Counted from the stretch's first letter, positions 25,108 to 34,458 are shown. The stretch: 64,000 bases of DNA from Rhodococcus sp. 4CII (GCF_014256275.1 NZ_JACCFE010000002.1:4816001-4880000), one strand, 5' to 3'. Translations and numbers: made by a program. The notes: generated by a model from the sequence alone, not told the origin.

Positions 25108-25902
25108 TCAGCTGTCGAGATCCCGAATCCAGTCGGTGAGCGCCCGCACTACGTGTGCGGGCGCTTCCGGCATGAGCGCGTGGCTCGCGTTCGGGACGAC
25201 GGACACGGTGACCAGTTCGCCGAACCGGTCCCGCAATTCGTTCGCCGTCTCGCGAGGACGGAACGGGTCGAGGGCGGACTGCAGGTCGAGGATCGGCTGA
25301 TGCGCGACCGCCCACCACTCGTCCTTCGGGGTGGCGGCGGACGCGGCGAGCTGCCGACGTGACACTTCCGGATACCAGCCAATGAGCCACTCCGCCGGAT
25401 CGTTGCCGGGGGCGAAGAAGCCGGTCTGCAGGTAGCCGATCCGCTCCGCGTCGGGCAGCGAGGAATCCGAGCACTTCACCGCCAGCTCGGTGAGCGCCGC
25501 AGGATAGTTACGGGCCCCGGCGGCGGCCACCACGACCCCGCGTACCAGGTCGGGCCGATCGGCGCCCAGCATGCGCGCGACGTAGTGCCCGAAGGCGTGA
25601 CCGACCACCACCGCCGCGCCGTTGTGCAGCGCCTCGATCACCGCTCCGACGTCGGCGGCCAGATCGTGCAACGTGATGTTCTCCAGCGGTCCTGCGCTGC
25701 GGCCGATGCCCCGCGGCTGCGGCCGGGCGACCCGGAACCCGTTCTGCGCCAGCCCGTCCGCGACCTCGTCGTAGTCGTACGACTCGCGGCCGAGGGACGG
25801 CAACAGGATCACCGTCGGCCCGTCGCCCTCGACGACGACCTCGATCACCGCGGTCGCGGTGTGCACGAACTCGGTCGTCCGCGCCTGCGAGTTGCTCGGC
25901 AT
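25108..25902 (-). CDS. Alpha/beta-hydrolase-fold protein lacking the nucleophilic Ser
   Basis: 264 aa with the fold's landmarks: VILLPSLGRESYDYD, VARPQPRGIGRS, final His in PNASHALMPEAP. The nucleophile elbow, normally GxSxG, reads GHAFGHY, with Ala103 where the Ser should be, so a classical serine esterase mechanism is impossible. Related non-serine members may act as cofactor-free dioxygenases, lyases or as binding proteins; none can be chosen. ATG 25902 follows GGAGG. It lies just after catA but is separated by a perfect hairpin, so it need not be part of the phenol operon. Confidence 0.75.
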   Translation of the reverse strand: MPSNSQARTTEFVHTATAVIEVVVEGDGPTVILLPSLGRESYDYDEVADGLAQNGFRVARPQPRGIGRSAGPLENITLHDLAADVGAVIEALHNGAAVVVGHAFGHYVARMLGADRPDLVRGVVVAAAGARNYPAALTELAVKCSDSSLPDAERIGYLQTGFFAPGNDPAEWLIGWYPEVSRRQLAASAATPKDEWWAVAHQPILDLQSALDPFRPRETANELRDRFGELVTVSVVPNASHALMPEAPAHVVRALTDWIRDLDS

Positions 25903-25928
25903 GATACTTCCTCCACAAACGTCTGAAA

Positions 25929-25962
25929 CCCTGGGCGACGCGATATCTCGCGTCGCCCAGGG
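25929..25962 (-). terminator. Perfect hairpin after catA
   Basis: Arms CCCTGGGCGACGCGA and complement, 15 bp, with a 4-base loop TATC, starting 15 bp after the catA stop. No T-tract. It probably ends the pheA2-pheA1-catA transcript. Confidence 0.75.
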
Positions 25963-25977
25963 CAAATGGTCGGTGTC

Positions 25978-26826
25978 TCAGTCCACGGCGGGATCGAGCG
26001 CGAAGTCGTAGGTAACGACCTTACGCCCGGCGTCGTCGAGCTGCGGATCGAGGAGCAGTTCGGGTTTCGTCGCGGTGGCGACGTCGTCGTCGATCCAGTC
26101 GCCACCCGCGAAGTACAGCTGGGTGATGATCGGCTGCTTGCCCGGCGAAGTCACCCGCAGATGCAGGTGCGCAGGACGCCACGGATGCCAGCCCGCGGCC
26201 TCGATGAACTGACCCGTCGGGCCGTCGGTCGGAATCTGGTACGGCGCAGGCTGAATGGTCGTGATGTCGTAGCGGCCGTCGGCGTCGGTGACGACAGCGC
26301 CGCGGAGGTTCCACTCGGGCAGGTGCGGCGCGAACTGCGAGTAGTAGCCCTCGTCGTCGGCGTGCCAGAGTTCGATCAGCGCGCCTCCGAGTCCGCCGCC
26401 GTCCAGATCGGTCACCTGCCCGCGGAGGACGAGCGGGGTGTGGACGCGGTCCTCGTCCCGCATGGGGAGGGTGCACTGCGCGGGTAGTTCCGGCGCCCCG
26501 GGCACGTAATACGGTCCTTCGATGCTGCCCTTGGTGCCCCGGAAGTTCCGGGAGTTCACCTCTTCCACCTCGTGCTCGACGAAGACGTCGAGCAGCAGCG
26601 GCCACTCGCCGCCCTCGCCCACGTCGATGAGCCACTGCTTGAGGACGCGATACTCCGGATAGGTGACGGCATGCTTCTGGATCAGCGCGCTCAACCCGGC
26701 GAGAGCCTCGGTGGCGATGGCGGACAGGCGTTCCGGGGACGTGTCGGCCATGAATCGGGCGCCCTTGAACTTGTCGGTCGCTGCGTTACCGGAGCCGACC
26801 GCGGTGGGACTTTCGATGGTGGTCAT
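25978..26826 (-). CDS. catA: Catechol 1,2-dioxygenase
   Basis: 282 aa intradiol dioxygenase turning catechol into cis,cis-muconate. Ferric ligands by alignment with known enzymes are Tyr162 (GYYSQF), Tyr196 (PAPYQIP), His220 and His222 (RPAHLHLRV). The N-terminal helical dimerisation segment and GSIEGPYYVPGAP are present. ATG 26826 follows AGGAGA. It is the third gene after pheA2 and pheA1, forming phenol to catechol to muconate. Hydroxyquinol dioxygenase is the main alternative; context favours catechol. Confidence 0.9.
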   Translation of the reverse strand: MTTIESPTAVGSGNAATDKFKGARFMADTSPERLSAIATEALAGLSALIQKHAVTYPEYRVLKQWLIDVGEGGEWPLLLDVFVEHEVEEVNSRNFRGTKGSIEGPYYVPGAPELPAQCTLPMRDEDRVHTPLVLRGQVTDLDGGGLGGALIELWHADDEGYYSQFAPHLPEWNLRGAVVTDADGRYDITTIQPAPYQIPTDGPTGQFIEAAGWHPWRPAHLHLRVTSPGKQPIITQLYFAGGDWIDDDVATATKPELLLDPQLDDAGRKVVTYDFALDPAVD

Positions 26827-26848
26827 GGTTTCTCCTGGTCTGTGAAAA

Positions 26849-28465
26849 CTAGCTGCGGCCGAAGTAGGAGACGTCGTCGTTGCCGATCAGGTCGGGCACC
26901 GTCCAGCCGTCGAGGTCGTACTCGGACAGGCACTGCTCGGCCAGTCCCTTCATCGAGCTGACCGTTCCCCGATTTTCGGCGAACATCAGCAGTTCCGCCT
27001 TCACACCCTCGTGGTTGCCGGCGTAATTGCGCTCATACAGTTCGTGGCGGCCACCGAACTCGCTGCCCACCGAATCCCACAGCGCCTTCATGATCTTGAC
27101 CCGCTCGACCGCGGGCATGCCTTCGGAGCCGCGGACGTACTTGTCGAGGTACGGGCGCACGTCGGGGCTCTTGAAGTCGGCGGACGACGACGGCAGGTAG
27201 ATCAGGCCGGACGCGACGTCCTGCTCGATGATCTCCTTGATCCGCGGGTACCCCTGCTGCATGAACATCCGGTACGTGAGACCGTATTCGAGCTTGGGGA
27301 TGACGGTGTCGCCCACCCACGGCTCGGGGTCGCGGACCATCGATTCCGTCAACGACCAGAACAGGTTTCGCCAGCCGATGACCTCACCGACCCGCGTCTG
27401 CACGCCGCGGAAACCGCCTGCGCCGGTCGCGTCGAGGGCCTTCATCAGCAGGCCGGCGATGAAGTCGAGCTTCACGGCCAGTCGGGTGCAGCCCTGCAGG
27501 GTGAACCGAGGCAGGAACCCGGACTGCGGGAAGAACGCGTTGATCTTGTCCACGTCGCCGTACATGAAGACGTTCTCCCACGGCACCAGCACCTTGTCGA
27601 AGACGAAGATCGTGTCGTTCTCGTCCATCCGCGAGGACAGCGGGTAGTCGAACGGGCTGCCCATGACCGCGGCCTGCTGGGTGTAGGACGTGCGGCAGAT
27701 CAGCTTCACCCCCGGTGCGTCCATCGGCACCGTGCAGATGAGGGCGAATTGCTTCTTCTTGATCGGCAGGCCGTAGTGGGCGACGAAGTTGTAGTTGGTG
27801 ATCGCCGAACCGGTCGCGACGACCTTGGCGCCACTAACGATCAGTCCGGCGTCGGTTTCCTTCTCCACCTTCATGAACACGTCGCCGACCTCGTCGGGCG
27901 GCAGCTGGCGGTCGACCGGCGGGTTGATGATCGCGTGATTCCAGTACAGGACCTTCTCCTGCGACTCCTTGTACCAGCGCTCCGCGTTGGCCTGGAACGG
28001 CGAGTACAGCTCCTTGTTCGCATGGAGGGTGCCGAGGAACGAGGCCTTGTAGTCGGGGGAGCGGCCCATCCAGCCGTAGGTCATGCGCGCCCAGGTGGCG
28101 ATCGCGTCGCGGTCCTTCAGCAGGTCCTCCGAGGACGTGGACGCCCGGAAGAACGGCATCGTCACGCCGCCGTTGCCGGTGTCGGTGGGCGTCGTCAGGG
28201 TGTCGACGTGCTCACCGGTGTGCATCGCGTCGTAGAGCCGGGCCGTCATCCGCACCGGATTGCGGAACGCCGGGTGGGTGGTGACGTCCTTCACGCGTTC
28301 GCCGTGGAGCCAGATCTCGCGGTCGTCTCGCAGCGACTCGATGTACTCGTCGCCGGTCATCGGGCGGGTGGCGAAGTTGTCGGTGCGGTTGGCCTCACAG
28401 TCTGCGGCGGTGTTGACCTTCGTGCGGTCGACAACGGTCTCGGGGGCAGCTTCGGTGGTGGTCAT
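26849..28465 (-). CDS. pheA1: Phenol 2-monooxygenase, oxygenase component (HpaB family)
   Basis: 538 aa of the HpaB/TcpA-type FADH2-dependent hydroxylases: RPMTGDEYIESLRDDREIWLHGERV, HANKELYSPFQ, INPPVDR, VVATGSAITNYNF and MDENDTIFVFDKVLVPWENVFMY are family landmarks. With reductase PheA2 it ortho-hydroxylates phenol to catechol. The ATG is 28465, giving the expected length; the open frame to 28921 runs over pheA2. The gene order pheA2-pheA1-catA with a divergent AraC gene is the known rhodococcal phenol cluster, which separates it from 4-hydroxyphenylacetate hydroxylases. Confidence 0.87.
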   Translation of the reverse strand: MTTTEAAPETVVDRTKVNTAADCEANRTDNFATRPMTGDEYIESLRDDREIWLHGERVKDVTTHPAFRNPVRMTARLYDAMHTGEHVDTLTTPTDTGNGGVTMPFFRASTSSEDLLKDRDAIATWARMTYGWMGRSPDYKASFLGTLHANKELYSPFQANAERWYKESQEKVLYWNHAIINPPVDRQLPPDEVGDVFMKVEKETDAGLIVSGAKVVATGSAITNYNFVAHYGLPIKKKQFALICTVPMDAPGVKLICRTSYTQQAAVMGSPFDYPLSSRMDENDTIFVFDKVLVPWENVFMYGDVDKINAFFPQSGFLPRFTLQGCTRLAVKLDFIAGLLMKALDATGAGGFRGVQTRVGEVIGWRNLFWSLTESMVRDPEPWVGDTVIPKLEYGLTYRMFMQQGYPRIKEIIEQDVASGLIYLPSSSADFKSPDVRPYLDKYVRGSEGMPAVERVKIMKALWDSVGSEFGGRHELYERNYAGNHEGVKAELLMFAENRGTVSSMKGLAEQCLSEYDLDGWTVPDLIGNDDVSYFGRS

Positions 28466-28485
28466 GATGTTCCCTTCGATGAGAA

Positions 28486-29058
28486 TTACGAGGCAGCCTG
28501 GGCGAGCTGCAGGTGGAGCGGAGTAAACGACGCGGCGGCGTCGAACCATCCGCTGTGGGGGTCGTCGAGACAGCCATTCCACGCCGTGCTGCCCGAGGCG
28601 GCACCCAGATCGTGGAAGGTGCTGCGGTAGAACAGCAGTGGGTCCTTCGTCGGGTCCACGGACGCATCGACGATCTCGCCGATGAAGATGACGTGGTCGC
28701 CACCGTCGTAGGACGCCCACGGCGAGCACGTCAGTGTGGCCGCGTTGCCGGACAGTGCGGGGGCTATCCCCGCGGAGTCCCACGCGGGTTCCGTCCGCTG
28801 CGGTTTGCCGGCGAAGTGCATGGCGGTGTCGAGCTGATCGGCGGCCAGAATGTTTACCGCGAACGGCGCGCCGTCCAGGTAGCTGCACGCTTTCGACTTG
28901 CGGGTCAACGTCACCTGGCACAGCCGAGGCTCGATCGAGATGGCCGTGAACGCGGTGACTGTCGCCCCGTGCGGCTCGCCGTCGGCATTAGCGCACGTGA
29001 TGACGGTGACGCCGCTGGCGAACTGGCCGAAAATGTTACGCAGAGTGCGCTGGTCCAT
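28486..29058 (-). CDS. pheA2: Flavin reductase component of phenol hydroxylase
   Basis: 190 aa flavin reductase of the HpaC/PheA2 family: FGQFASGVTVITCANADGEPHGATVTAFTAISIEPRLCQVTLTRKSKA and FAVNILAADQ match the flavin-binding barrel. It reduces FAD with NAD(P)H for diffusion to PheA1. ATG 29058 has a GGAG 5 bases upstream. It is the first gene of the phe operon. Its divergent promoter region (29059-29297) holds direct repeats for the AraC regulator. Confidence 0.87.
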   Translation of the reverse strand: MDQRTLRNIFGQFASGVTVITCANADGEPHGATVTAFTAISIEPRLCQVTLTRKSKACSYLDGAPFAVNILAADQLDTAMHFAGKPQRTEPAWDSAGIAPALSGNAATLTCSPWASYDGGDHVIFIGEIVDASVDPTKDPLLFYRSTFHDLGAASGSTAWNGCLDDPHSGWFDAAASFTPLHLQLAQAAS

Positions 29059-29155
29059 TTCTCCTGACCGCCTTTCTGCACGATTCGTGCGATAACCCCC
29101 TGCGATGGGGACCTGCACAACGTATGACGGGCATCACAGTCCGTCGATCCGCATT

Positions 29156-29182
29156 GCGAAACCGCGATCCGGAACGCGAAAC
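29156..29182. promoter_or_regulatory. Direct repeats GCGAAAC, candidate AraC-type operator
   Basis: GCGAAAC occurs at 29156-29162 and 29176-29182, 20 bp apart (two helical turns), in the pheA2-pheR intergenic region. AraC/XylS activators usually bind paired direct repeats with about 21 bp phasing. The second copy also forms part of a short dyad GAAACGGGTTTC. Confidence 0.5.
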
Positions 29183-29297
29183 GGGTTTCCCGGACGGCGG
29201 TCGCGGGTGCTTGCAGTGACGCGAGTCACAGGCGATGCTAGGGTCGGGAGTTGCCCATGCGCGGTCGTTGCGCGAGGTGAGAGGTCTGGGACGACGC

Positions 29298-30245
29298 ATG
29301 CGAGGACAGCTGGAAGGTCCCGGGTTCACCGACTGGGACGAGGTTCACGAGGTGGTCGCGGACGCCTACTTCCCCCACGAGCTGCGTCCGCTGTCCCGGG
29401 ACACGGCGGCGCGGTCGTCGCTGGAGTCGTCCCAGGTGGGGGCGTCCAGGCTCGCCCGGATCGGTTTCGGGGCGCCCGTGTCGATCGAGTCCGACCACCC
29501 CGGTGCGTACGGCATCAACATCCCTCTGGCCGGCCGCATCGTGTCCGTTACCGGCGGCACGGAGGTGACCTCGACGCCGGGGCTGGCGACCATCTGCCCG
29601 CCCGACACCCGGACCGTGATCACGAACTGGAGTAGCACGTGCGAGATCATCGGTTTCAAGGTGGACCGGGACTACCTGCAGCGGGAAATGGACCGTGTCC
29701 TCGCCCGGCCGGGGCAGGTGCTGCCGCGGCAACTCGACCTGCGGTCCGGCTCCGGGGCCGAGTGGCTCCGGTTCGTGCGTTCCATCGCCGACCAGGCGTT
29801 GCACGACAGCAGTCTCCTGCGCAGTGGCCAGGTGTCGCAGCAACTGTGCGGCGCCCTGACCACCGCGCTCGTGCTCACCGCGATGCCGGAGGACGACACG
29901 GGCACTCCGGGTATCCGCCCGCGCATCGTCAAGCGCGTCATCGACGCCATCCACGAGGACCCTGCACGTCCCTGGACCGCCGGCGAGATGGCCGAACTCG
30001 TCGGCGTCAGCGTCCGCCGCATGCAGCAGGGCTTCCGCGAATACGTGGGCATGACGCCGACGGAATTCCTCGTCGACGTCCGTCTCGAGCGCGTTCACGC
30101 AGACCTGATCGGAAGCGGTTCCTGTACAACCATTTCCGAGGTGGCAACCCGCTGGGGAATCATGCACACCGGCAGATTCGCCGCCGCCTACCGCCGCAAG
30201 TACGGCGTGACCCCCTCCGAATCACTGCGCGACCGCGGGCTCTGA
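29298..30245 (+). CDS. pheR: AraC-family transcriptional activator, probable phenol regulator
   Basis: 315 aa from ATG 29298. The N-terminal half is an AraC-binding-domain-2 type sensor (YGINIPLAGRIVSVTGGTEVTSTPGLATICPP). The C-terminus has two helix-turn-helix motifs: WTAGEMAELVGVSVRRMQQGFREYVGMTPTEFLVDVRLERVHADL and ISEVATRWGIMHTGRFAAAYRRKYGVTPSESLR. An in-frame ATG at 29235 and GTG at 29277 are alternative starts with no better ribosome site. It is divergent from pheA2, the arrangement of rhodococcal PheR, so activation of pheA2A1-catA by phenol is expected. Confidence 0.82.
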   Translation: MRGQLEGPGFTDWDEVHEVVADAYFPHELRPLSRDTAARSSLESSQVGASRLARIGFGAPVSIESDHPGAYGINIPLAGRIVSVTGGTEVTSTPGLATICPPDTRTVITNWSSTCEIIGFKVDRDYLQREMDRVLARPGQVLPRQLDLRSGSGAEWLRFVRSIADQALHDSSLLRSGQVSQQLCGALTTALVLTAMPEDDTGTPGIRPRIVKRVIDAIHEDPARPWTAGEMAELVGVSVRRMQQGFREYVGMTPTEFLVDVRLERVHADLIGSGSCTTISEVATRWGIMHTGRFAAAYRRKYGVTPSESLRDRGL

Positions 30246-30438
30246 TCAGTCGGACGGAGAGTCTCGGCAAGAGCGCGCACAGCAGACCTCGTGCGATAGC
30301 TACGTCACTCGTAGGTCTCGGTCTTCCGCTGCCCAAGTTCGACTTACCGGTGTGCTCATGAATCTCGCGGTGCCGAGACGGTCGGGCCATCGGTGTTCGC
30401 CTCCAGAACGTGTCGGACCCCCGCGGTAGTATTCGCGC

Positions 30439-31971
30439 ATGAGTTCGACTGGGGGGTCGGTGAAAAGCCACGTGGCGCAGCATCTGTCGATGCTCGCTGC
30501 CGCGGTCGACGGGCTCCTCGATGCGGGGTTGACGGAATTGTCGGACGGTGAGGTAGTCGACGTGATGCGCGGGGTGGAGCAGTCGCTTCGCCGAGCGGAT
30601 GCCCTCTCGCACCGGCTGATCGTGGAGAGTGTGGAGCGCTCGGTCCCGGCGAGTCTGGGTTACAACTCACCGAAGAAGATGCTGATCGACGTGCTCCGGA
30701 TCTCGGCGGCGGACGCGTCCGCCCGTGTCACCGCGGCCCGCGAGCTGGGGGTGTGGCACAACCTGTCCGGTGACCCGATGCCGCCGGTGTTACCGGAAAC
30801 CGCTGCAGCGCAGCGTGACGGCGACATCGGTGTGGGCCATGCGCGCGCGGTCGCGAAGGTGATGCGCAAGATCCCCCACGCCGTGGGCAACGAGGCGCTC
30901 GCCGACGCGGAGGCGGTGCTGGCCCGTCTCGCCCGGGACGGCACCCCGGAGGACGTGGAGCAGGCCGGGCACCGGTTGCTGGCATATCTGAATCCGGACG
31001 GGAACCTCGGCGACGACCGTGACCGGAAACGCCGGCGGGGTATCTCGATCGGGCGGCAAGACACCGAACTGATGTCGAAAATCTCCGGGGAACTCGACCC
31101 TGTCGCGCGGGCGCTGCTCGATCCGATTCTCGCCAAATGGGCCCGGCCGGGGATGAACAACCCGGACGATCCCGCGTCGCCGACCGGCGACGCCGAAGAC
31201 CCGTCGGTCGATCGAGAGGTGTTGGCGGCGGCGGCCGCCCGCGATACCCGCACCGCGGCGCAACGTCATCACGACGCGTTCAGCGCGATGTTCCGCGTAC
31301 TGCTCGCCTCGGGCGTGCTCGGCCGGCACCGGGGACTGCCGACCACCGTGATCGTCACGATGACGCTCGAACAATTGGAACGAGCGATCGGCGGTCGCGC
31401 CACGACGGCGACAGGCGGACTACTCCCGATCGAGGACGCCTTGGCCCTGGCCGAGGACGCGCATCCGGTGCTCGCGCTGTTCGACCATGCGGGTCGTCCG
31501 CTGCACCTGGGGCGACGGCGCCGTCTGGCCGGCGCCGATCAGCGCCTCGCCCTGATCGCGGCAGACGCGGGCTGCACCCGGCCCGGGTGCGCAGCACCGG
31601 CGAGTCTGTGTGCGGTGCACCATGTCACGGACTGGCACAAGGGTGGGCGCACCGACATCGACAGCCTGGCCCTGGTGTGCGACGCCTGCCATGCCCAGGT
31701 CAACGACGGCCCGGCCGGGTGGACGACGAGATCCGCGCCAGAACATTCCGCGCACCCGGGCCGGACCGAATGGATCCCGCCACCGCACATCGACCCCACC
31801 CGAAGACCGCGTGTCAACCACCGACATCACCCCGGTGAGTTGATCGAGCAAGCGCGGTCAGCCCCCGTCACCCACAGTCCACCAACAGGTGCCGCGGACC
31901 CCGCAGCACCGGATTGGGCCGGTAGGGCGGCGGGTCCTCGACGAGGCGCGGATTCGGGAGACGGCGGATGA
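30439..31971 (+). CDS. DUF222 / HNH endonuclease-domain protein (13E12 type)
   Basis: 510 aa. Residues about 40-330 are DUF222 (VEQSLRRADALSHRLIVESVERS, GHARAVAKVMRKIP); residues about 380-430 form an HNH nuclease zinc site CTRPGCAAPASLCAVHHVTDWHKGGRTDIDSLALVCDACHAQVNDG. This family is multi-copy in mycolic-acid actinobacteria, with unknown role and sometimes mobile behaviour. No Shine-Dalgarno precedes ATG 30439 and a TAGTAT -10-like box lies 7 bp before it, so the mRNA may be leaderless. The low-complexity last 35 residues overlap the P450 gene on the other strand by 104 bp. Confidence 0.82.
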   Translation: MSSTGGSVKSHVAQHLSMLAAAVDGLLDAGLTELSDGEVVDVMRGVEQSLRRADALSHRLIVESVERSVPASLGYNSPKKMLIDVLRISAADASARVTAARELGVWHNLSGDPMPPVLPETAAAQRDGDIGVGHARAVAKVMRKIPHAVGNEALADAEAVLARLARDGTPEDVEQAGHRLLAYLNPDGNLGDDRDRKRRRGISIGRQDTELMSKISGELDPVARALLDPILAKWARPGMNNPDDPASPTGDAEDPSVDREVLAAAAARDTRTAAQRHHDAFSAMFRVLLASGVLGRHRGLPTTVIVTMTLEQLERAIGGRATTATGGLLPIEDALALAEDAHPVLALFDHAGRPLHLGRRRRLAGADQRLALIAADAGCTRPGCAAPASLCAVHHVTDWHKGGRTDIDSLALVCDACHAQVNDGPAGWTTRSAPEHSAHPGRTEWIPPPHIDPTRRPRVNHRHHPGELIEQARSAPVTHSPPTGAADPAAPDWAGRAAGPRRGADSGDGG

Positions 31972-33079
31972 GTTCGGTCAGCGCCATCTGCCCTTCGAGG
32001 CGGGCGAGCGGGGCGCCGAAGCAACTGTGGATGCCGCTGCCCAAACCGACGTGCTGGTTGTCCTTGCGGTCGGGGACGAACCGGTCGGCGTCGTCGAAGC
32101 GTTCGGGATCACGATTGGCCGACGCCAAGGCGAGGACGAGCGGTGAACCCTTCGGGACGGTGACGCCGTCGATGTCGATGTCGACGATCGGTGTCCGCTG
32201 GCCCAGCAGATGCACGGGCGGTTCGAACCGGAGCAGCTCCTCGACGGCGTGCGGCATCAGCTCGGGCTCGGCGCGAAGTCGTTCGAGCGCTTCCGGATTG
32301 CGGAGCAACGTCAGCATGCCGTTGGTGATGAGATTGACGGTCGTCTCGTGCCCGGCGATGAACAGCAGGATGGAGTTCGTGACCAACTCGACGGTATCCA
32401 ACTGGCCGTCGGGACTCGAATCGTTCGCCAGACCCGACAGCATGTCGTCCCCGGGATTGCGGCGTCGCTCCTCGATGAGACCGGCCATGAACATGGCCAT
32501 CTCCATCTGCGCCTTCTGTGCCGCCTCCGCGCGCGGATTGCCACCGGCGTTGTGCCGCGGGTCGATGGACGCCACCAACTCGTCGGCCCACGCGTGGAAG
32601 CGGGGTTCCTCCTCATGTGGCACCCCGAGAAGCCGGCAGATGACGGACACCGGGAACGGGTAGGCGAAGTCGTCGACGACGTCGATGCGCTCCTTGCCGT
32701 CGAGGCCGTCGACGAGCTCCGTTACGAGGGTGGCGAGTTCGCCGCGCATGGAGTCGATTCGGTGGGGGCTGTGCGGTGGACCGAATTGACGGGTCGTCAG
32801 CCGTCGCAGCCGATCATGCTCGGGCGGATCGAGTTTGAGGAAGGAATCCGGTGCGTTGCTCGCCCGATCCGCACCGGGAAGTCCCGCACCCCGGTTGTGC
32901 AGATCGGAGCTGATCCGCGGATCGTGAAGCAGCGCCATGACGTCGTAGTACCGGCCGACGAGGTACGAGCCGTCGTCCTGAGGCGCTACCCGGGTCTCCC
33001 GGAGTTCCTCGTACAGCGGATACGGATTCGGCCTGCTCGCCTGGTCGGTGATCCGCTGGAACAGCTGCGCACGCGACAT
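31868..33079 (-). CDS. Cytochrome P450
   Basis: 403 aa soluble bacterial P450. Visible are the I-helix AGHETT, the K-helix EELLR (ExxR), and the haem loop GLGSGIHSCFG with Cys353 as the iron ligand; the loop has Leu in place of the usual first Phe. ATG 33079 follows GGAGAG. It is the last gene of an operon with its own ferredoxin and reductase, so a complete class I system is encoded together. The substrate is not predictable. Its 3' end overlaps the tail of the converging DUF222 gene. Confidence 0.92.
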   Translation of the reverse strand: MSRAQLFQRITDQASRPNPYPLYEELRETRVAPQDDGSYLVGRYYDVMALLHDPRISSDLHNRGAGLPGADRASNAPDSFLKLDPPEHDRLRRLTTRQFGPPHSPHRIDSMRGELATLVTELVDGLDGKERIDVVDDFAYPFPVSVICRLLGVPHEEEPRFHAWADELVASIDPRHNAGGNPRAEAAQKAQMEMAMFMAGLIEERRRNPGDDMLSGLANDSSPDGQLDTVELVTNSILLFIAGHETTVNLITNGMLTLLRNPEALERLRAEPELMPHAVEELLRFEPPVHLLGQRTPIVDIDIDGVTVPKGSPLVLALASANRDPERFDDADRFVPDRKDNQHVGLGSGIHSCFGAPLARLEGQMALTELIRRLPNPRLVEDPPPYRPNPVLRGPRHLLVDCG

Positions 33080-33093
33080 GGACACTCTCCCTG

Positions 33094-34458
33094 TTACTTC
33101 GGTAGCGAGACGAACTCGACGCGGCGTTCGGTGGGCAGGTGACCGGTCACCGCGACGGTGGGTCCGTGGCTGAGCACCGCCGGATCCGGCAACTCGGACG
33201 CGCGGACCTCGAACGGCTCGGTCCGGTCCATGACATCGAATTCGGGTGGGAACGCCGCCGCCGACTCGATCAGTCCGCGGTAGAAATCGAGCCATTTGCC
33301 CTGGTTGAACGCCACGGCCGCGGTGACGCGACCCCGGAAGCCGTATGCTGCGACGAACCGCCGGTCCGCGACGGAGCCCTGCGTGATCACCACCTGATCG
33401 GAGTAGGTGGGGATGCCGACAGATTTGATGTTGACGCCGAACTGGCTGGACCAGAACGCCGGAATCTCGAGGTGTGGCCGCCGCCGGAGACCCTCGTGCA
33501 TCATGTTGTGCGCCGCCACCTCGGCCTGACCGATGGCGTTGCCCCAGTGTTCCAGTGCCAGCAGCTGATAGTCGTAGAGCGGATGAGGCTGTCGCGCAAC
33601 GTCACCGGCGACGAAGACGTTATCGGTGACGATGCCGTTGATGTCGAACGCACGGCAGCCGGCGTCGCACGTCACTCCGCGGGGCCCCGCGGCCAGACCG
33701 GATCCCGCCAGCCAATCGGTGTTGCGGATGCTGCCCTGCGCGACGATGGCGACATCGACGTCGAGTGTGGTCCCGTCCGACAGGTGCGCGCGGGACAGTC
33801 GCCCGCTGCCGTCGCCGTCGAGCCCGGTCACCGTGACGCCGGTGCGCAGGTCGACGCCGTGGTCGCGCTGCATCTCGGCCGCGACCGACGCCACCACCCC
33901 GCCGAGCGCACCGACCAGCGGCGCCGGACCTCGCTCGGTGACCGTCACGGACAGTCCGCGTTCCCGGCATACCGACGCGATCTCCGATCCGGTGAACCCG
34001 GCGCCGATCACCAGGACGTGGCGCGGCCCGGCCGACAGTCGCTCGTTGAGCGCCCTGGAGTCGTCACACGTCCGGATGGTGAAAACCCCGTCGAGCGCCG
34101 CCTCCGACGAGTTCGCCCACGGCCTGGCCCGGACGCCGGTGGCGATCAGTACCTTGTCGAATTCGACGACGGCGCCGTCGCTCAGCACCACCGCGTTGTT
34201 CTCCAGGTCGAGGGTGGTGGCCCGGACGCCGAGTCGCCATTTCGCGTCGAGGTCGAAACGGTACGGCAGCGCCGCGTGGTCGGGCGGCATGATCCCGAGG
34301 AGCACGGCCTTCGACAGGGGCGGCCGGTCGTAGGGCTCGTAGGGTTCGTCGCCGATCAGGGTCAGCGACCCGTCGAAGCCGAGCCCACGCAGTGCCTCCG
34401 CGGCGCGCAGTCCCGCGAGCGACGCTCCGACGATGACGATCCGCACGTCACTGCTCAT
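33094..34458 (-). CDS. NAD(P)H-dependent ferredoxin reductase
   Basis: 454 aa. FAD motif RIVIVGASLAGLRAAEALR, PPLSKAVLLG, NAD motif LVIGAGFTGSEIASVCRERG and NVFVAGDVARQPHPLY. It takes electrons from NAD(P)H to the ferredoxin encoded just before it. ATG 34458 lies inside the ferredoxin gene (11-bp overlap), so translation is coupled. Length is slightly above the usual 400-410 aa, with an extended C-terminus. Confidence 0.9.
   Translation of the reverse strand: MSSDVRIVIVGASLAGLRAAEALRGLGFDGSLTLIGDEPYEPYDRPPLSKAVLLGIMPPDHAALPYRFDLDAKWRLGVRATTLDLENNAVVLSDGAVVEFDKVLIATGVRARPWANSSEAALDGVFTIRTCDDSRALNERLSAGPRHVLVIGAGFTGSEIASVCRERGLSVTVTERGPAPLVGALGGVVASVAAEMQRDHGVDLRTGVTVTGLDGDGSGRLSRAHLSDGTTLDVDVAIVAQGSIRNTDWLAGSGLAAGPRGVTCDAGCRAFDINGIVTDNVFVAGDVARQPHPLYDYQLLALEHWGNAIGQAEVAAHNMMHEGLRRRPHLEIPAFWSSQFGVNIKSVGIPTYSDQVVITQGSVADRRFVAAYGFRGRVTAAVAFNQGKWLDFYRGLIESAAAFPPEFDVMDRTEPFEVRASELPDPAVLSHGPTVAVTGHLPTERRVEFVSLPK

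Noticed and set aside
26849..28921. Extended pheA1 frame starting at 28921
   Set aside because: The extension overlaps pheA2 entirely; the ATG at 28465 gives the correct family length.
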